Shown here: positions 29,242 through 39,703 of the stretch, in pieces
Layout of the letters: every line of letters starts with the position of its first letter
Numbering within the stretch: position 1 is the stretch's first letter
DNA from: Pyropia yezoensis
Taxonomy: Eukaryota; Rhodophyta; Bangiophyceae; Bangiales; Bangiaceae
Direction of reading: 5' to 3'
Length of the DNA stretch: 64,000 bases
Assembly (NCBI GenBank): GCA_009829735.1
Contig: CM020620.1
Span: 12,955,420-13,019,419 of the forward strand
The notes under the pieces: generated by a model
Database searches by the model: none
The model's input: only the letters and a program-made list of their open reading frames with translations
What the model was told of the DNA's origin: nothing
Translations under genes and position numbers: made by a program

Positions 29242-32200
29242 TTACAGTAGGCGTCGTCGCCTCATGTAAGGCATGAGGAGTTGGCGGGGTATATTTGCCG
29301 CCTGTTCCCAGGTGGGTGAGTCGTATCCGACCCACATAACCTTGACGTACCAGGGTCCTGGTAGGTCCGGGTCGGTGTGTCCGACCACGCTCTCTACTTG
29401 GTATGGAATCCCATCCAGTCCCACCGGGTCATCTGACCGGTGGGTTGTAAGAGCTTCATGTAGCAACCCAGCCGGTACCGGCTGAGGCTGTTCCGGCTTC
29501 GGAGCAGGTGTGACATCATTCACACTGATGCGTTGGATCTCCTTATCGGAGTGTAAGATAACAGAGTGGTCATCTCTGTGGAGAATCTGGTACGGTCCCT
29601 TAACCGGTTGCATGAGCTTGTTCCCTCGGAACTTCCGGTGTCTGATGTAGACCCAGTCACCTGTTACCAGGGTTGCGTTGCGCACCCGTAGCCGGGTGTC
29701 AAAGTTCTTCTTGTATCGAAGTTGTGTTCTATCAAGGGCACCCTTGAGCTTCGGTATCATCCATGATAGCTTGGCCAACCAAGCTAGGTGGATGCGTTCG
29801 GCCGGTCGGCCCTTCGGTGTATCATACCGAGTGCACCTGCCTGGCGGCAGCGTCAGGTTACCGACGCCTAGTGGCATGACCCACTCCAGTGGGGCGATGT
29901 TGGTACTCCGATGTGGCCTGGCATTGTATGCCAGGGTGAGTACGGACAGGTGCCTGTCCCAAGTGTTCGTGTGCTCGGCCACGTAGCACTGTAGCATCTT
30001 AACGATGGTGCGGTTGAACCGCTCCACCTGCCCGTTGGTTTGCGGGTGGTAGTCGGATGCCCGACGTGGTTCGATACCGAACATGCCCAGGACCTTAGTG
30101 CAGAAGGCTGACGTAAGGTTTGCTCCGTTATCGGAGAGGAGTTGCTTCATGACTCCGTATGCACTGATCCAGTGGTCAACCACTGCGTTCATAATCGTGT
30201 ATGCCGTATCATTCGGGATGGCTGCCGCTCGTGACAGCTTGGTGAAGCGGTCAGACATGACCAGGATGTACCTGTTCCCTTCTTCCGTTACCGGAAGTGG
30301 CCCGAGTATGTCGATAGCGACCTGCTCGTTGGGCCCATCCGGTGGGAACAGTTTCATGGCAGACGCCTGCCTATGTAGGCCCATGCGGTTACGTGCACAG
30401 GGGTGGCACCCCCCTACGTGGTCGACCACGTCGACGGCCATTGCTGGCCAGTAGAAGAACCTTCGCATTGCTGCGAACATACGTGAACCCCCCGGGTGTC
30501 CGGCTGTAGGGTTCTCGTGCTCTCGTTCCATGACGGCTTGCCGTAAGGACACGGGAACCACGACTTGATGTCGTCCATCGGCGGGTGCCCGCCGGTATAT
30601 GAGTCCGTCTTCGTTCTCGGAGAAGATGCCGGCTGTACCGGCCAGGAGGTTAGCACGATGGCGTTTACAGTCATCGTCATCGGCCTGGGCCTCGCGGAAG
30701 TCCGCGAGGGTCAATGGGCACGCAAGGTGTGCCATGGTATGGTCAACCATACCCTGGGTAGCATTACCCACCATGCACATCGGTACCACCGGGATGTCCT
30801 CGTCTACCGGGCGGGTATCCCCGCTCGGGGTGTCGAGGCGAGACAATGCGTCTCCGAGATGGTGGGTTGACCCAGCCTTATACACGGTACGGTAGTCGTG
30901 CTCGGCCATCTTCAGCCTCCATCGGGCTAGCCTCCCATGGCTATCGGAATCCTTGTCACCAAGGTTGAGGAGCCATCGTAGGGGTTCGTGGTCGGACCTC
31001 ACGATAAACCTGGAGCCCTCCAGGTATGGACGGAGCAGTTGCACTGCCCATATAACTCCGAGGCATTCACGCTCGGTGGCACTATAGTTACGCTCAGCCG
31101 GGTTGAGTGTCCGGCTGAAGTATCCTACCGGACGTAGGTCCGGGATAACGTTATCGGTACCGATCAACGTCTCCCCCTGTAGCAGGGTGCATCCCACTTG
31201 GGTGTCGCACGCATCGACATCGATGACGAAGGTCCCCCGTCTGTGCGGTAACGCAAGGACGGGTGGGGACAGTAGGGCTCGCTTTAGCGACTCGAATGCT
31301 TCCTCTTCGCTAGGCGAAGGGGGTTGGAGTACCTTGGGTAAGGTACTGCTCGTAAGAACCGTTAACGGTTTAGCAATCCGAGCGAAGTCCTTGACGAACC
31401 GTCGGTATACGTTGCACACTCCCAGGAAGCTCTTTAGCTGCGTCTGGGTGTTAGGGAACCGGGCATCCCGGAGTGCCCGGGTATTGGCTTCGAGTACCCC
31501 TAGTTTACCAGGGGTGATCTGGTGGCCCAGATACTCGACCGTCTGTTGGAAGAAGGCGCACTTCTTCAGACGCAGGGTTACCCCGGCGTTACGCAAGAGG
31601 GTGAGTACCTCGTCAACATGTTGCACATGGTCATCCATGTTACGCGAGAAGACGATGACGTCATCGAGGTACACTAGGCAGTTACGCCACTTCACCCCCG
31701 ACAGTATAATGTCGATAGCCCGCTGGAATGTAGCGGGGGCGTTGGACAATCCGAAGGGCATCCTTAGGAACTCGTACACGCCACTGTGACAGACGAATGC
31801 CGTCTTGGGGATAGCCTCGTCCGCCACCGGGATCTGCCAGTATCCGGCATTGCAGTCGATGGTGGTAAACACCGTAGCCTCCCCTAGGGAGTCGATGCAT
31901 TCATCCATCCTTGGTAAAGGGTATGAGTCTTTCTTGGTAACCAAGTTGAGGCGTCGATAATCGATGCAAAACCGAGGGGTTTGATCCTTCTTCGGTACGA
32001 TAACGACTGGGGCACCCCACTCCGACATCGAAGGTCGTATCACCTTCGCTTCGCTCATGCTCTTCACTTCTCCATCAACGATCTCTCGTTGCATAGGTCC
32101 CGCTCGGTGCGGTTGTGACCGGGCGGGTCGTGCGCCTGGTACCAGGTCTATACGATGTTGGGTTGCCCCAATGGTACCCAAGGCCCCGCCTGTCCACATG

Positions 32201-33408
32201 ACGTCATGCTTTCTTAGCATCCGTCGTACCCCTTCGGCTACCGAAGGGGGAAGGTGGTCGAGGTCAGCCTCGGCCAGGGCCTTCAGTGCTTCTTGGTCCT
32301 TTCGCGGCATGTCCGCCGGAGCCGCCGATGGGTAAGGCTTCCCGTCATCGGGTTGCTGACGCTCGGCGGTCTCGGCGACCGCCAGCACCTCAAGTGGTTC
32401 CACTTGACCTTCCTTGTCAGGGGTAAGGATATCTCCTTCGTAGAGCTCGGCAATCCCGAGGATAGTTCCCTTCGGAAGGGTGACTGCCTTACGGCGATAG
32501 TTCGCCATCACTAGGAGGGACGACCCTCCTGCTGGGAGGTCTATGAGACCGTTGGCCATGGTCAACCCATGGCGGTTGTACGTCCGCAGGTTGGACCGGA
32601 CTCTGCAGATGCCTGCGAGGTCGCAGTTAACCGGGAGGACTGTCTCCGACAACGGCTCAAAGCGAGTTCGCTTGGCCAACCGAAGTGTCTTCGGCTCGAC
32701 GCTTGCGTACACCTCAGCCACGTTAACGTGGCTTCCTTGTAGCGTCAGGTCCCTGACGATAGCCGTATGTCCTTGCTTCGTCCCGTCGGCCTCTTGCAGC
32801 TCGACGGTCCTCCGGCCCGGCCGGATTGCATCAACGTGAACGTTGATGAAGGTGCATCCCAATATGCAGGGCACCGATAGGGTCTCACACACCAGGAAGT
32901 CGACTTCCGTGGTGAGTTCCCCGATGGTAACCCGCAGCGACATCGCTGCGGTCGTACACACGAGGCGACCATTCGCGTCCTTGATGGTGGGTCCCCGAGT
33001 CACTCTGACTCGCGGAAGCCACTTGTCCGGGAGGGTGTCCTTCCGGATATGGTTGGGTCCAGCCCCTGTATCCAGTACAGGGTAGTACGATCGTGTCGAC
33101 TGGGGGTCAACCCCCAGTGTGGCTGATACCTTGAAGTTCTCCAAGGTGAACAGTACGTGGCCTACACGGATATCCGGTGTAACTTGGGCATCCTGAACAG
33201 GGCCCTTGTCTGGTTCCATGTGACGGGGCTTCCCGTCCTCTCCTCCCAACCTTGGAGGTTGGCCATCAATCCCCTGACGCCGTATCGTCGGGGCCGGAAG
33301 GTGTACCCGGGGGTTGATGCGGCGTCGGCTCAACCGCGCTCTCCGTGGGGCTTTCCCCGCGGTACTCCGGGGTGGCTTGCTTGGGTTACCCCAGCGCCTC
33401 CCGGTCAT
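29242..33408 (-). CDS. pol: Family A Pol polyprotein, copy 2 (1388 aa), intact
   Basis: Same domain order, catalytic residues and length as copy 1. Among the few differences I noticed are MTGRRWGN for MTGGRWGN at the start and KQGHTAIV for KRGHTAIV near residue 211. It shares GPNHIRK beside the protease motif with copy 1. Expression is expected through the GGGAAAC site at 33423-33429. Confidence 0.95.
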   Translation of the reverse strand: MTGRRWGNPSKPPRSTAGKAPRRARLSRRRINPRVHLPAPTIRRQGIDGQPPRLGGEDGKPRHMEPDKGPVQDAQVTPDIRVGHVLFTLENFKVSATLGVDPQSTRSYYPVLDTGAGPNHIRKDTLPDKWLPRVRVTRGPTIKDANGRLVCTTAAMSLRVTIGELTTEVDFLVCETLSVPCILGCTFINVHVDAIRPGRRTVELQEADGTKQGHTAIVRDLTLQGSHVNVAEVYASVEPKTLRLAKRTRFEPLSETVLPVNCDLAGICRVRSNLRTYNRHGLTMANGLIDLPAGGSSLLVMANYRRKAVTLPKGTILGIAELYEGDILTPDKEGQVEPLEVLAVAETAERQQPDDGKPYPSAAPADMPRKDQEALKALAEADLDHLPPSVAEGVRRMLRKHDVMWTGGALGTIGATQHRIDLVPGARPARSQPHRAGPMQREIVDGEVKSMSEAKVIRPSMSEWGAPVVIVPKKDQTPRFCIDYRRLNLVTKKDSYPLPRMDECIDSLGEATVFTTIDCNAGYWQIPVADEAIPKTAFVCHSGVYEFLRMPFGLSNAPATFQRAIDIILSGVKWRNCLVYLDDVIVFSRNMDDHVQHVDEVLTLLRNAGVTLRLKKCAFFQQTVEYLGHQITPGKLGVLEANTRALRDARFPNTQTQLKSFLGVCNVYRRFVKDFARIAKPLTVLTSSTLPKVLQPPSPSEEEAFESLKRALLSPPVLALPHRRGTFVIDVDACDTQVGCTLLQGETLIGTDNVIPDLRPVGYFSRTLNPAERNYSATERECLGVIWAVQLLRPYLEGSRFIVRSDHEPLRWLLNLGDKDSDSHGRLARWRLKMAEHDYRTVYKAGSTHHLGDALSRLDTPSGDTRPVDEDIPVVPMCMVGNATQGMVDHTMAHLACPLTLADFREAQADDDDCKRHRANLLAGTAGIFSENEDGLIYRRAPADGRHQVVVPVSLRQAVMEREHENPTAGHPGGSRMFAAMRRFFYWPAMAVDVVDHVGGCHPCARNRMGLHRQASAMKLFPPDGPNEQVAIDILGPLPVTEEGNRYILVMSDRFTKLSRAAAIPNDTAYTIMNAVVDHWISAYGVMKQLLSDNGANLTSAFCTKVLGMFGIEPRRASDYHPQTNGQVERFNRTIVKMLQCYVAEHTNTWDRHLSVLTLAYNARPHRSTNIAPLEWVMPLGVGNLTLPPGRCTRYDTPKGRPAERIHLAWLAKLSWMIPKLKGALDRTQLRYKKNFDTRLRVRNATLVTGDWVYIRHRKFRGNKLMQPVKGPYQILHRDDHSVILHSDKEIQRISVNDVTPAPKPEQPQPVPAGLLHEALTTHRSDDPVGLDGIPYQVESVVGHTDPDLPGPWYVKVMWVGYDSPTWEQAANIPRQLLMPYMRRRRLL

Positions 33409-33416
33409 CCTTCCCC

Positions 33417-35606
33417 TTACTCGTTTCCCGCCCTTGGTAGGGTGCTGTCCGCCGGGACCTCCGGCTGAGGAGGTGCCTCCTCGACGGCCAGTACTCCACC
33501 TGGAGCTGGCTGCCTACCCGGTGCGGGTCCGGGTGCTCTGGCGGGATACCCCCCGGTGGATGCCTTGCGTTGCGCCGCTGCCCGCCGAGACTCCTCGGGG
33601 ATGAGTGGGCAGGAAGACACCCAGTGTTGGGGATCCCCACACAACATACATCCGGACGTGCCGGTCCCCCCTTGAGTTCGCATCGGGGTAGCCCCGTAGC
33701 TGCGGTTGCCTCCCTCGGGCGCCCGAGTGCCTGCTCCCTGGTAGGCCTTGGGTCCTTGGGTCAACCGGAACATGGACTCCCCCAACCGGTTGGGTCGGCC
33801 CGCAATCTGCGGGGGTGTCTCCGTGCGCACCGCCCATGTTGGCCAGGGTTGGTGAGGGTTACCCGTCACCGGGAAGTACCCCGTAGTCCGTACGTACGGG
33901 ACGCGACGTCCCGTGCCCTCGTGGACCTGGAACTCGGTCCCCGCCGGAGCAATGTACGCTACCGTACCGTGCTCATCAATCACCGGCGTAGCCGGTAGCA
34001 GCAGGTGGCCCTGTTGGTCAACTAGAGGTTCATCCTCGCCCGTAGGGGTATGTTCGGTCGCCACCAGTACTGGTGCGGCCTTCCGTTCCACCTTCTCTTG
34101 CCTCGGTACCGGGGTAAGACTGGGCTTGCCTCCCTCACCCTTGGGCTTCGGGGCCAAGGAACATTCCGGGTGTAGAGCCCGGTAGGCGTCCCCTAGGGAC
34201 TTGCACATATGCATCAGTCGACTGAAGTTCGTCCGGGCCGTATTGGCTCCCCGTGCGGATATCCGCACGTAGTTGGGTACTCCTGCGATCAGGAGGGCCC
34301 GTAGTTCCCCTTCACCGAGGAGCTTTCCCAGCTCGTAGTCGAGCTCTTGGATCCGGCGTCCAAACATCTCTTCATCTTCCCAACTCTGGGCGGTGGCAGT
34401 GCGCAGGGCCCGGTAGTGGTCCTCGCACTTGTCCTCACTGAGGTAACTGCTCAGCAGCTCCTTGAGAATCCCTCGGTAGTCCATGGGGGTGGCTGCAACC
34501 CTCATTCCCGGCATCGGGGATGCCTGGCGAAGGATGCCTCGCACCCGTTCATCAACAAAGAACCGGAGGATCTCCAAAGCTAGCCCCTCGTTAACTAGTG
34601 CCTTGTCTGCGGCTGCCTTGAAGCTTGTCAGGAAGCCAATGACTGCCAACGGGCGTCTGTTGGGACCCCCGAACATAGGGACTCCCTTCATAAGGGTCTG
34701 CATAGAGCGAATCGCTCGGTGCGACGTATTACGCATCGATTCCGGGGCAGTGGTAGATCGGTCCTCCAAACGATAACGTTCCGGACAAAGAACCGACCGG
34801 AAGACCTCGTTGACGATCTCCGTGTCAGCGTCCTGGATATCCAGTCGCTTAGCCAGTTGATGAGCAAACTCATCGGACTCCATCCGCTTCAGTAGGCTCG
34901 CAGTGACCTGCGCGGTCATAGCTTCCACCACTGAAGATGGTACTTCAGGCGTCGGCACCTCGGGAACCCGAGTTGCCTGGCCTCCTTCGTCGGGGGGGTA
35001 CTGTGAGAGGGTACCCCCTCCCCCAGTAACCGACTCTCCACCGGCGTAAGTATCCGCCGGGTCGTGTCCGCGGAGTCCGCTTCGGGTGCTCCGAGCGTAT
35101 CGCTCCGTGTGGCTCCGTTCCAACTCTGCCGACGAGTCGGATCCATACCCCATTGTGTCCGGGGGTTGTCCAGGAGTAGCAACACCGGGGTTGACCCTGG
35201 TGGACTCCGAAAGTAGTCCGGCCGGTTCGAACCGTACCGGTGTGGGAGGAACACGTCGGGGTCCCGTCGTGTGGCGTGTTGACATCAACACTGCCATCGC
35301 GTCCTCCGTCCGCTCTTGACGAGCGTCGAGTCCGGAAAACCGGGCCTCGATGCGGGCCAATGATGCCATCAGGGAATCCCCTGGTGAAGGAGGCGGCGGA
35401 GTGAGGTCGGTCGATGACAGTTGAGGCGGGCCCCCGCCTCCTGCCGTCCGAGACGTGCCAAACGTCGATCCGGCACCGGAAAGCATGGGCGTCTCAATGT
35501 TGTCGATCGGGTTCCCGATCCCGGCTCCCGTAGTCACCTCCGGAGTCGGCGTCGACGCCGATCCGTCATCTTGAACGTTCCCCGTCTCTCGGGTAGACAT
35601 AGTCAC
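33417..35606 (-). CDS. gag: Family A Gag, copy 2 (729 aa)
   Basis: Nearly identical to copy 1, with the same CCHC knuckle and AGNE C-terminus. It has GYFPVTG where copy 1 has GYSPVTG and copy 3 GYAPVTG. The leader (35607-35825) keeps the primer binding site at 35806-35824. Confidence 0.93.
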   Translation of the reverse strand: MTMSTRETGNVQDDGSASTPTPEVTTGAGIGNPIDNIETPMLSGAGSTFGTSRTAGGGGPPQLSSTDLTPPPPSPGDSLMASLARIEARFSGLDARQERTEDAMAVLMSTRHTTGPRRVPPTPVRFEPAGLLSESTRVNPGVATPGQPPDTMGYGSDSSAELERSHTERYARSTRSGLRGHDPADTYAGGESVTGGGGTLSQYPPDEGGQATRVPEVPTPEVPSSVVEAMTAQVTASLLKRMESDEFAHQLAKRLDIQDADTEIVNEVFRSVLCPERYRLEDRSTTAPESMRNTSHRAIRSMQTLMKGVPMFGGPNRRPLAVIGFLTSFKAAADKALVNEGLALEILRFFVDERVRGILRQASPMPGMRVAATPMDYRGILKELLSSYLSEDKCEDHYRALRTATAQSWEDEEMFGRRIQELDYELGKLLGEGELRALLIAGVPNYVRISARGANTARTNFSRLMHMCKSLGDAYRALHPECSLAPKPKGEGGKPSLTPVPRQEKVERKAAPVLVATEHTPTGEDEPLVDQQGHLLLPATPVIDEHGTVAYIAPAGTEFQVHEGTGRRVPYVRTTGYFPVTGNPHQPWPTWAVRTETPPQIAGRPNRLGESMFRLTQGPKAYQGAGTRAPEGGNRSYGATPMRTQGGTGTSGCMLCGDPQHWVSSCPLIPEESRRAAAQRKASTGGYPARAPGPAPGRQPAPGGVLAVEEAPPQPEVPADSTLPRAGNE
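33423..33429 (-). promoter_or_regulatory. -1 frameshift heptamer GGGAAAC, copy 2
   Basis: Same context as copy 1 (G GGA AAC GAG TAA). Confidence 0.75.
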
Positions 35607-35825
35607 AATCAGTCAACCGACGTAACAATCACCACGAATAAGGGAGCGAGGGCGTAGATTGGGGAGAGTAACAGTAGATCACAGTCGAAGGTAAAAACTC
35701 AACACAATCGATCAGGTCGCAACACCACGAGTACAAGAAAAGGACCGGATCCCTATCCGTGTGCCAGGGCCGAAGACGGCGTCACCACAAGGGTGGCGGA
35801 AACCCGTCCCCTGCTGCTCCACCAA

Positions 35826-36264
35826 TGTAGCACAAAAAGAATCCGTCGCACGTCCACTCTCAGGGAACACTCACCAAGGGGGATCGGCACCAACGTCACC
35901 GTGTAGCACAATAGGGATCCGTCGCACGTCCACTCTCAGGGAACACTCACCAAGGGGGATCGGCACCAACGTCACCGGGAGGCCAAGGTTGCTGTCCTTG
36001 GAGCGCAAGCCACGGGACCAAAATGGGAGACCAAATGGGAGGGGTTTGTTGTTCTACCTTGGCCGGCGGTGGATTCGCCGCCGGCCCCCACGTTATAAAC
36101 CCTCGGAGACACTACTAACTACCCTCCACCCCAAGATGCAAGTCCCTCTGGTCATACGTAACTTATAGATACCGTGACCAGTACGAACTATCAAATTGAA
36201 AGTTAAGGGTTAGAAGTAGCACCCCTAATATTAGGGTTACAATACGGCCAACCATATTGCTACA
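35826..36264 (-). repeat. LTR3 of family A (439 bp), with the same 76-bp duplication
   Basis: Repeats of 76 bp at 35826-35901 and 35902-35977, with the same AAAAAGAATCC variant as LTR2. It acts as 5' LTR of copy 2 and 3' LTR of copy 3. The sharing of this feature by LTR2 and LTR3 only shows that they derive from one LTR. Confidence 0.95.
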
Positions 36265-36278
36265 TATCCCCCCCTTAG

Positions 36279-36855
36279 ATTCGGCCCGTCCTCGGGTCGA
36301 GTTGCATTCGGGTTACCGAATGTAAGTGGGTCGCGTGACCGTTTACCAGTCTGGTGGGGCTTTGCGCCCCGTCGCGACAGACACCCCTTTTCGAGGTTGT
36401 CCGAGGGGGGTGCCCCCCTTTGTGTGGTACACACACGATCCGTTTTCCGGACCGTTAAGTTCCCGATGCGGGTTCTGTTCACGACCCCCCTTTCCGAGGG
36501 GTGGTGCAAGCGGATCCGCCACCAGGTGTCTGGTGGTAGGGGAGCCTCTCTCGTGTTACCGAGTGACTGGGGGCGGCCGCTCCCGCTTTTCGCGGGGGCG
36601 GTTTCGGGGTGAACCCCTCTTGGTTGCCCCGTACGGGGGTGTGGCCCCGGCCCGCCCAGGTGCCTGGGTGGAGCCCGTTCGTAGCCTCGGGGGGCGCAGG
36701 TCGACCCGCGCGCCTGCGGCGCTTCTCGTGGCCGTTTGTGGTCATAAGCGCGGGCGCCCGCGCTTCCCTGGCTCGTCCGCGCGAGCGTTCCTCGTTCCGG
36801 GTCGAGCCGGCCTCGGCTTTTCTTCAAGGGGCGCCCCTGCCACCCCGGTTGCACC
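36279..36855 (+). promoter_or_regulatory. Diverged 5' region of the accessory gene, copy 3
   Basis: Similar to copies 1 and 2 up to about 36540, then much more diverged until the ATG at 36856. The TATA-like box is CATAAG here (36743-36748). No gene is seen. Confidence 0.45.
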
Positions 36856-39225
36856 ATGTCGGACCCCCAGGTACCCGGGGGCGAGGACGACCTCCTGCCT
36901 GAAGAAGGGGAAGAGGTGATGGTGGACGACGTTCCCGTCTCCGCGACCGCCGCCGAGTGCTTCCTAGCGAGCTCGTCGGAGGACGAGGACGACCGGGTGA
37001 CCGTTCGTGTGGCCCGGGAAGGCGCGCCGGGCGGGTTGTCGTCCGTGTGTAGCGGCACGACGGCTCCGTCGGGTGGCGGACAACCGCGTGCAGCGGTGGC
37101 TTCTACGAATTCTCCTCCGGCGGCCCGGATGGCTTCTGTCGCCGGTACCGGCGTGGCTCTACCTCAAGACGGTGTCGCCGGCGTGGCGGATGGTGGTGTT
37201 GGCACCCCGTCCAGTCCGGCGGGTCAAGACGGCGCGGGTGCCCGCCCGGTTGGTGTGTCCGCTGCGGCGGGTAGCGGGTCTACCCGTGCTGCCCCCGTGG
37301 TACCCACGTAGGGTCCGGGTGGCGGCGATGCTCTGCCCGCGGTGCCGCGGGCGTCTGGTGGTCAAGGTGGGTCTACACCGATGGCAGTGCACTCGGGTAG
37401 TTACTCCGGGCGGGTGCCCGCCCTTCTTCTTCCTCCTCGGCCGCGTGCGACTCCGGCGCCGGCCCCTCTTCCGGTGGAGCATCCCCCGGCGCCCCCTATT
37501 CTTCCTGGTCCTGCCCGGGTTGCCCCGTTGGGTGGCGGCGTCGCCGTGGCGGCGGGTCAACCCGCCATGTCGATGTTCGACTTGGTGGCTCGGGTTCGAG
37601 GCCTGACTGTGCAAGAGTCAATGAAGTCCGATGGGCGGATGCGGGTGGACTTCCACCTGCCCCATCCCCGTGGAGAGTCCTCCCGGCGCGTCAAGGTGGA
37701 CCCGAGTTAGGAGCGGGAGTTGGTGCGGCTGGTCAACCAGCCGAACGCGGTGCGAGTGGAACACCATTGGATCCTGAGTCAGCCGGACGACCGGCATGCG
37801 CAGCTCTGGCGTACTCGGGTGGGACGGGGTGAGGTCTACCTCGACCCCGCCTTCGGGGTATGCGACCTGATTGCTCCCGCGTTGCCGCGGGAGATTGACT
37901 ACCCGGCTAGTGCTCGGGGGATTGCGGCGGCGGCGGAGCCGGTTGCGTTTGGGGAGACGGTGGGCAGTACCGGTCGGTATCCCGACTTTGATTACTACCC
38001 GGGGGTATCCCCGTATCTGTCGTTGACGGCCCCCTACCCGCCTATGGCGGGGTTGAAGTCGGCGTCGAGCTGGCGACGTAACCATGGTGTCATGGCGGAT
38101 GCGTTTCGCACGGATATAACGTGTGCGTTGCAGACCGGCAACGGTCGTGCGCCGGTATACACTCCCGTGCGCCCACCGCTATGGCAGGAGGGGTGGGAAC
38201 CCGCCCCTGCTTTCCGGTTTGACACCGGCTCCTGTCTCCGATACTTCGGGAGTGTGTTGGCCTCCCGGCCGGTCCACCCGTTGCAGGGTACCTTCACCCT
38301 TGAGGTTACCCTCGGGCAGGCTTCCTCCTTCTTGCTGTCCGTCCGCCGGCAGGGGCGCCTGTTTCATCTTCCGACGGGTGTCCGTCGGCACATCGCGCAG
38401 TTGGGCGTGGACCTGATAGCTGCCAAGACCGGGTTGGCCCGGGAGTTCGAGGCCCTGCTGGCTGTTCACGATGCCGTGAGCTGGGCTGGGGTGTTGTGCC
38501 TTCCCCCGTACCGGGACCCGCAGGCTGGGGCTTCCCCCTTGCCTCGTCACTCGTTGCGTATCCGGCGTACTCAGCCGGGTGAGCCTAGTTGCCATGGGTG
38601 GGCGTCCACCGAGGCCGTTCCTGACCTGGGTATTCCCATGGTTATCCATGACCCTCTTCAGGTCCTTGCCCCGTGGTTCGGTAACCCGATACCGGCGGCG
38701 GTTGGCCGTCGTCCCCGAGAGTGGGGCTCTGCGGGTGGGGAGCGTGAGGTGTCCCGTCGTCGGGCGGAGGCCCGCCGGGGTTACGGTGGAGCCCCTTCGG
38801 TAGGGTCCTACCGAGCCTCGTATCAGGTGCCACCGGCTCCGGTGGTAGCCGTGTCGGCTCCTCTGGCTCCTCTGGCTGCGCCAGTGTCCGCTCCCGCCCC
38901 TGTCATACAAGACGGGGGTCCCCGTCTCTGGTATGAGGGCGTTGACGCCCTTGTTGCCCGCGCAATGCGGGAGGGTCTCTCTGTTAGCTGGGGGGATATC
39001 CCCCAAGGTGCTGCGCTAGTTGGGTCAGCGCGTTGCTTCGGTGGTGCGCTTGACCGCCTCCAGAAAGCTCTGGAGGACGTGGAGGCTGGCCGCAGCACCC
39101 TCGTCCAGCTATGCACCGAGGTAACTCGGGCGATTGACCGTCGTGAGATTGCCGACCGGTGGAGCACGGAGGTATACGCGCTTACGCGTGAGTGGCCTCC
39201 CTCGGGCAGTGGGTCTACCCACTGA
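36856..39225 (+). pseudogene. Accessory gene of family A, copy 3, with an extra TAG
   Basis: It keeps the start, the conserved TAG (37309-37311) and the end. A second TAG at 37708-37710 is at the same codon as in copy 2. The linker around the conserved TAG differs from the other copies (GQGGSTPMAVHSG), yet the frame is maintained. Preserved reading frame with amino-acid change suggests past selection on this frame. Confidence 0.65.
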
Positions 39226-39703
39226 GGAGTGTTATTGTTTGTACGGGAGAGGGACCCGGTGGCCCTTATGGTAGCCGGGTAGTAGTGAGTATAAACTCAT
39301 CCCCTTTGGGGGCATTGCTTGCCTCTGTTTGCTGCCCTGGGGAGTACCCCTTCTGGCTCAGTGGTGCCTTGCCTCCCGTCCAACTTCTTCCGGTTGGTTC
39401 ATCCTTGGGGAGGTCATCCTCCCTCACTTTGTGTCTTGGCTTGGGGAGGTCATCCTCCCTTGTAGGCTCCCTAGTTTCTTCGAAATTATCGAAGTTAGCC
39501 TTTACCTTTAAGTTAACTTATTAAGGTTCAGGTTTTACTTAGTTACCTAAGCTTGACTCTACTTAGATGCCTAAGCTTGGCTCGACTTAGGAACCTAAGT
39601 CTGATTTGACTTAGAAACCTAAGTCTGCCGTAACCATGTCACACCCTACTTAGTAGGTATAAGCCTCACCCCCCAACAGCCGAAGTCGGTGTCGGTTGGG
39701 TTG
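39226..39703. repeat. Spacer between convergent genes, copy 3 (four 24-bp units)
   Basis: The two GGGGAGGTCATCCTCCC hairpins are present (39407-39459). The palindromic array at 39536-39631 has four units, one fewer than copies 1 and 2. Confidence 0.75.
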
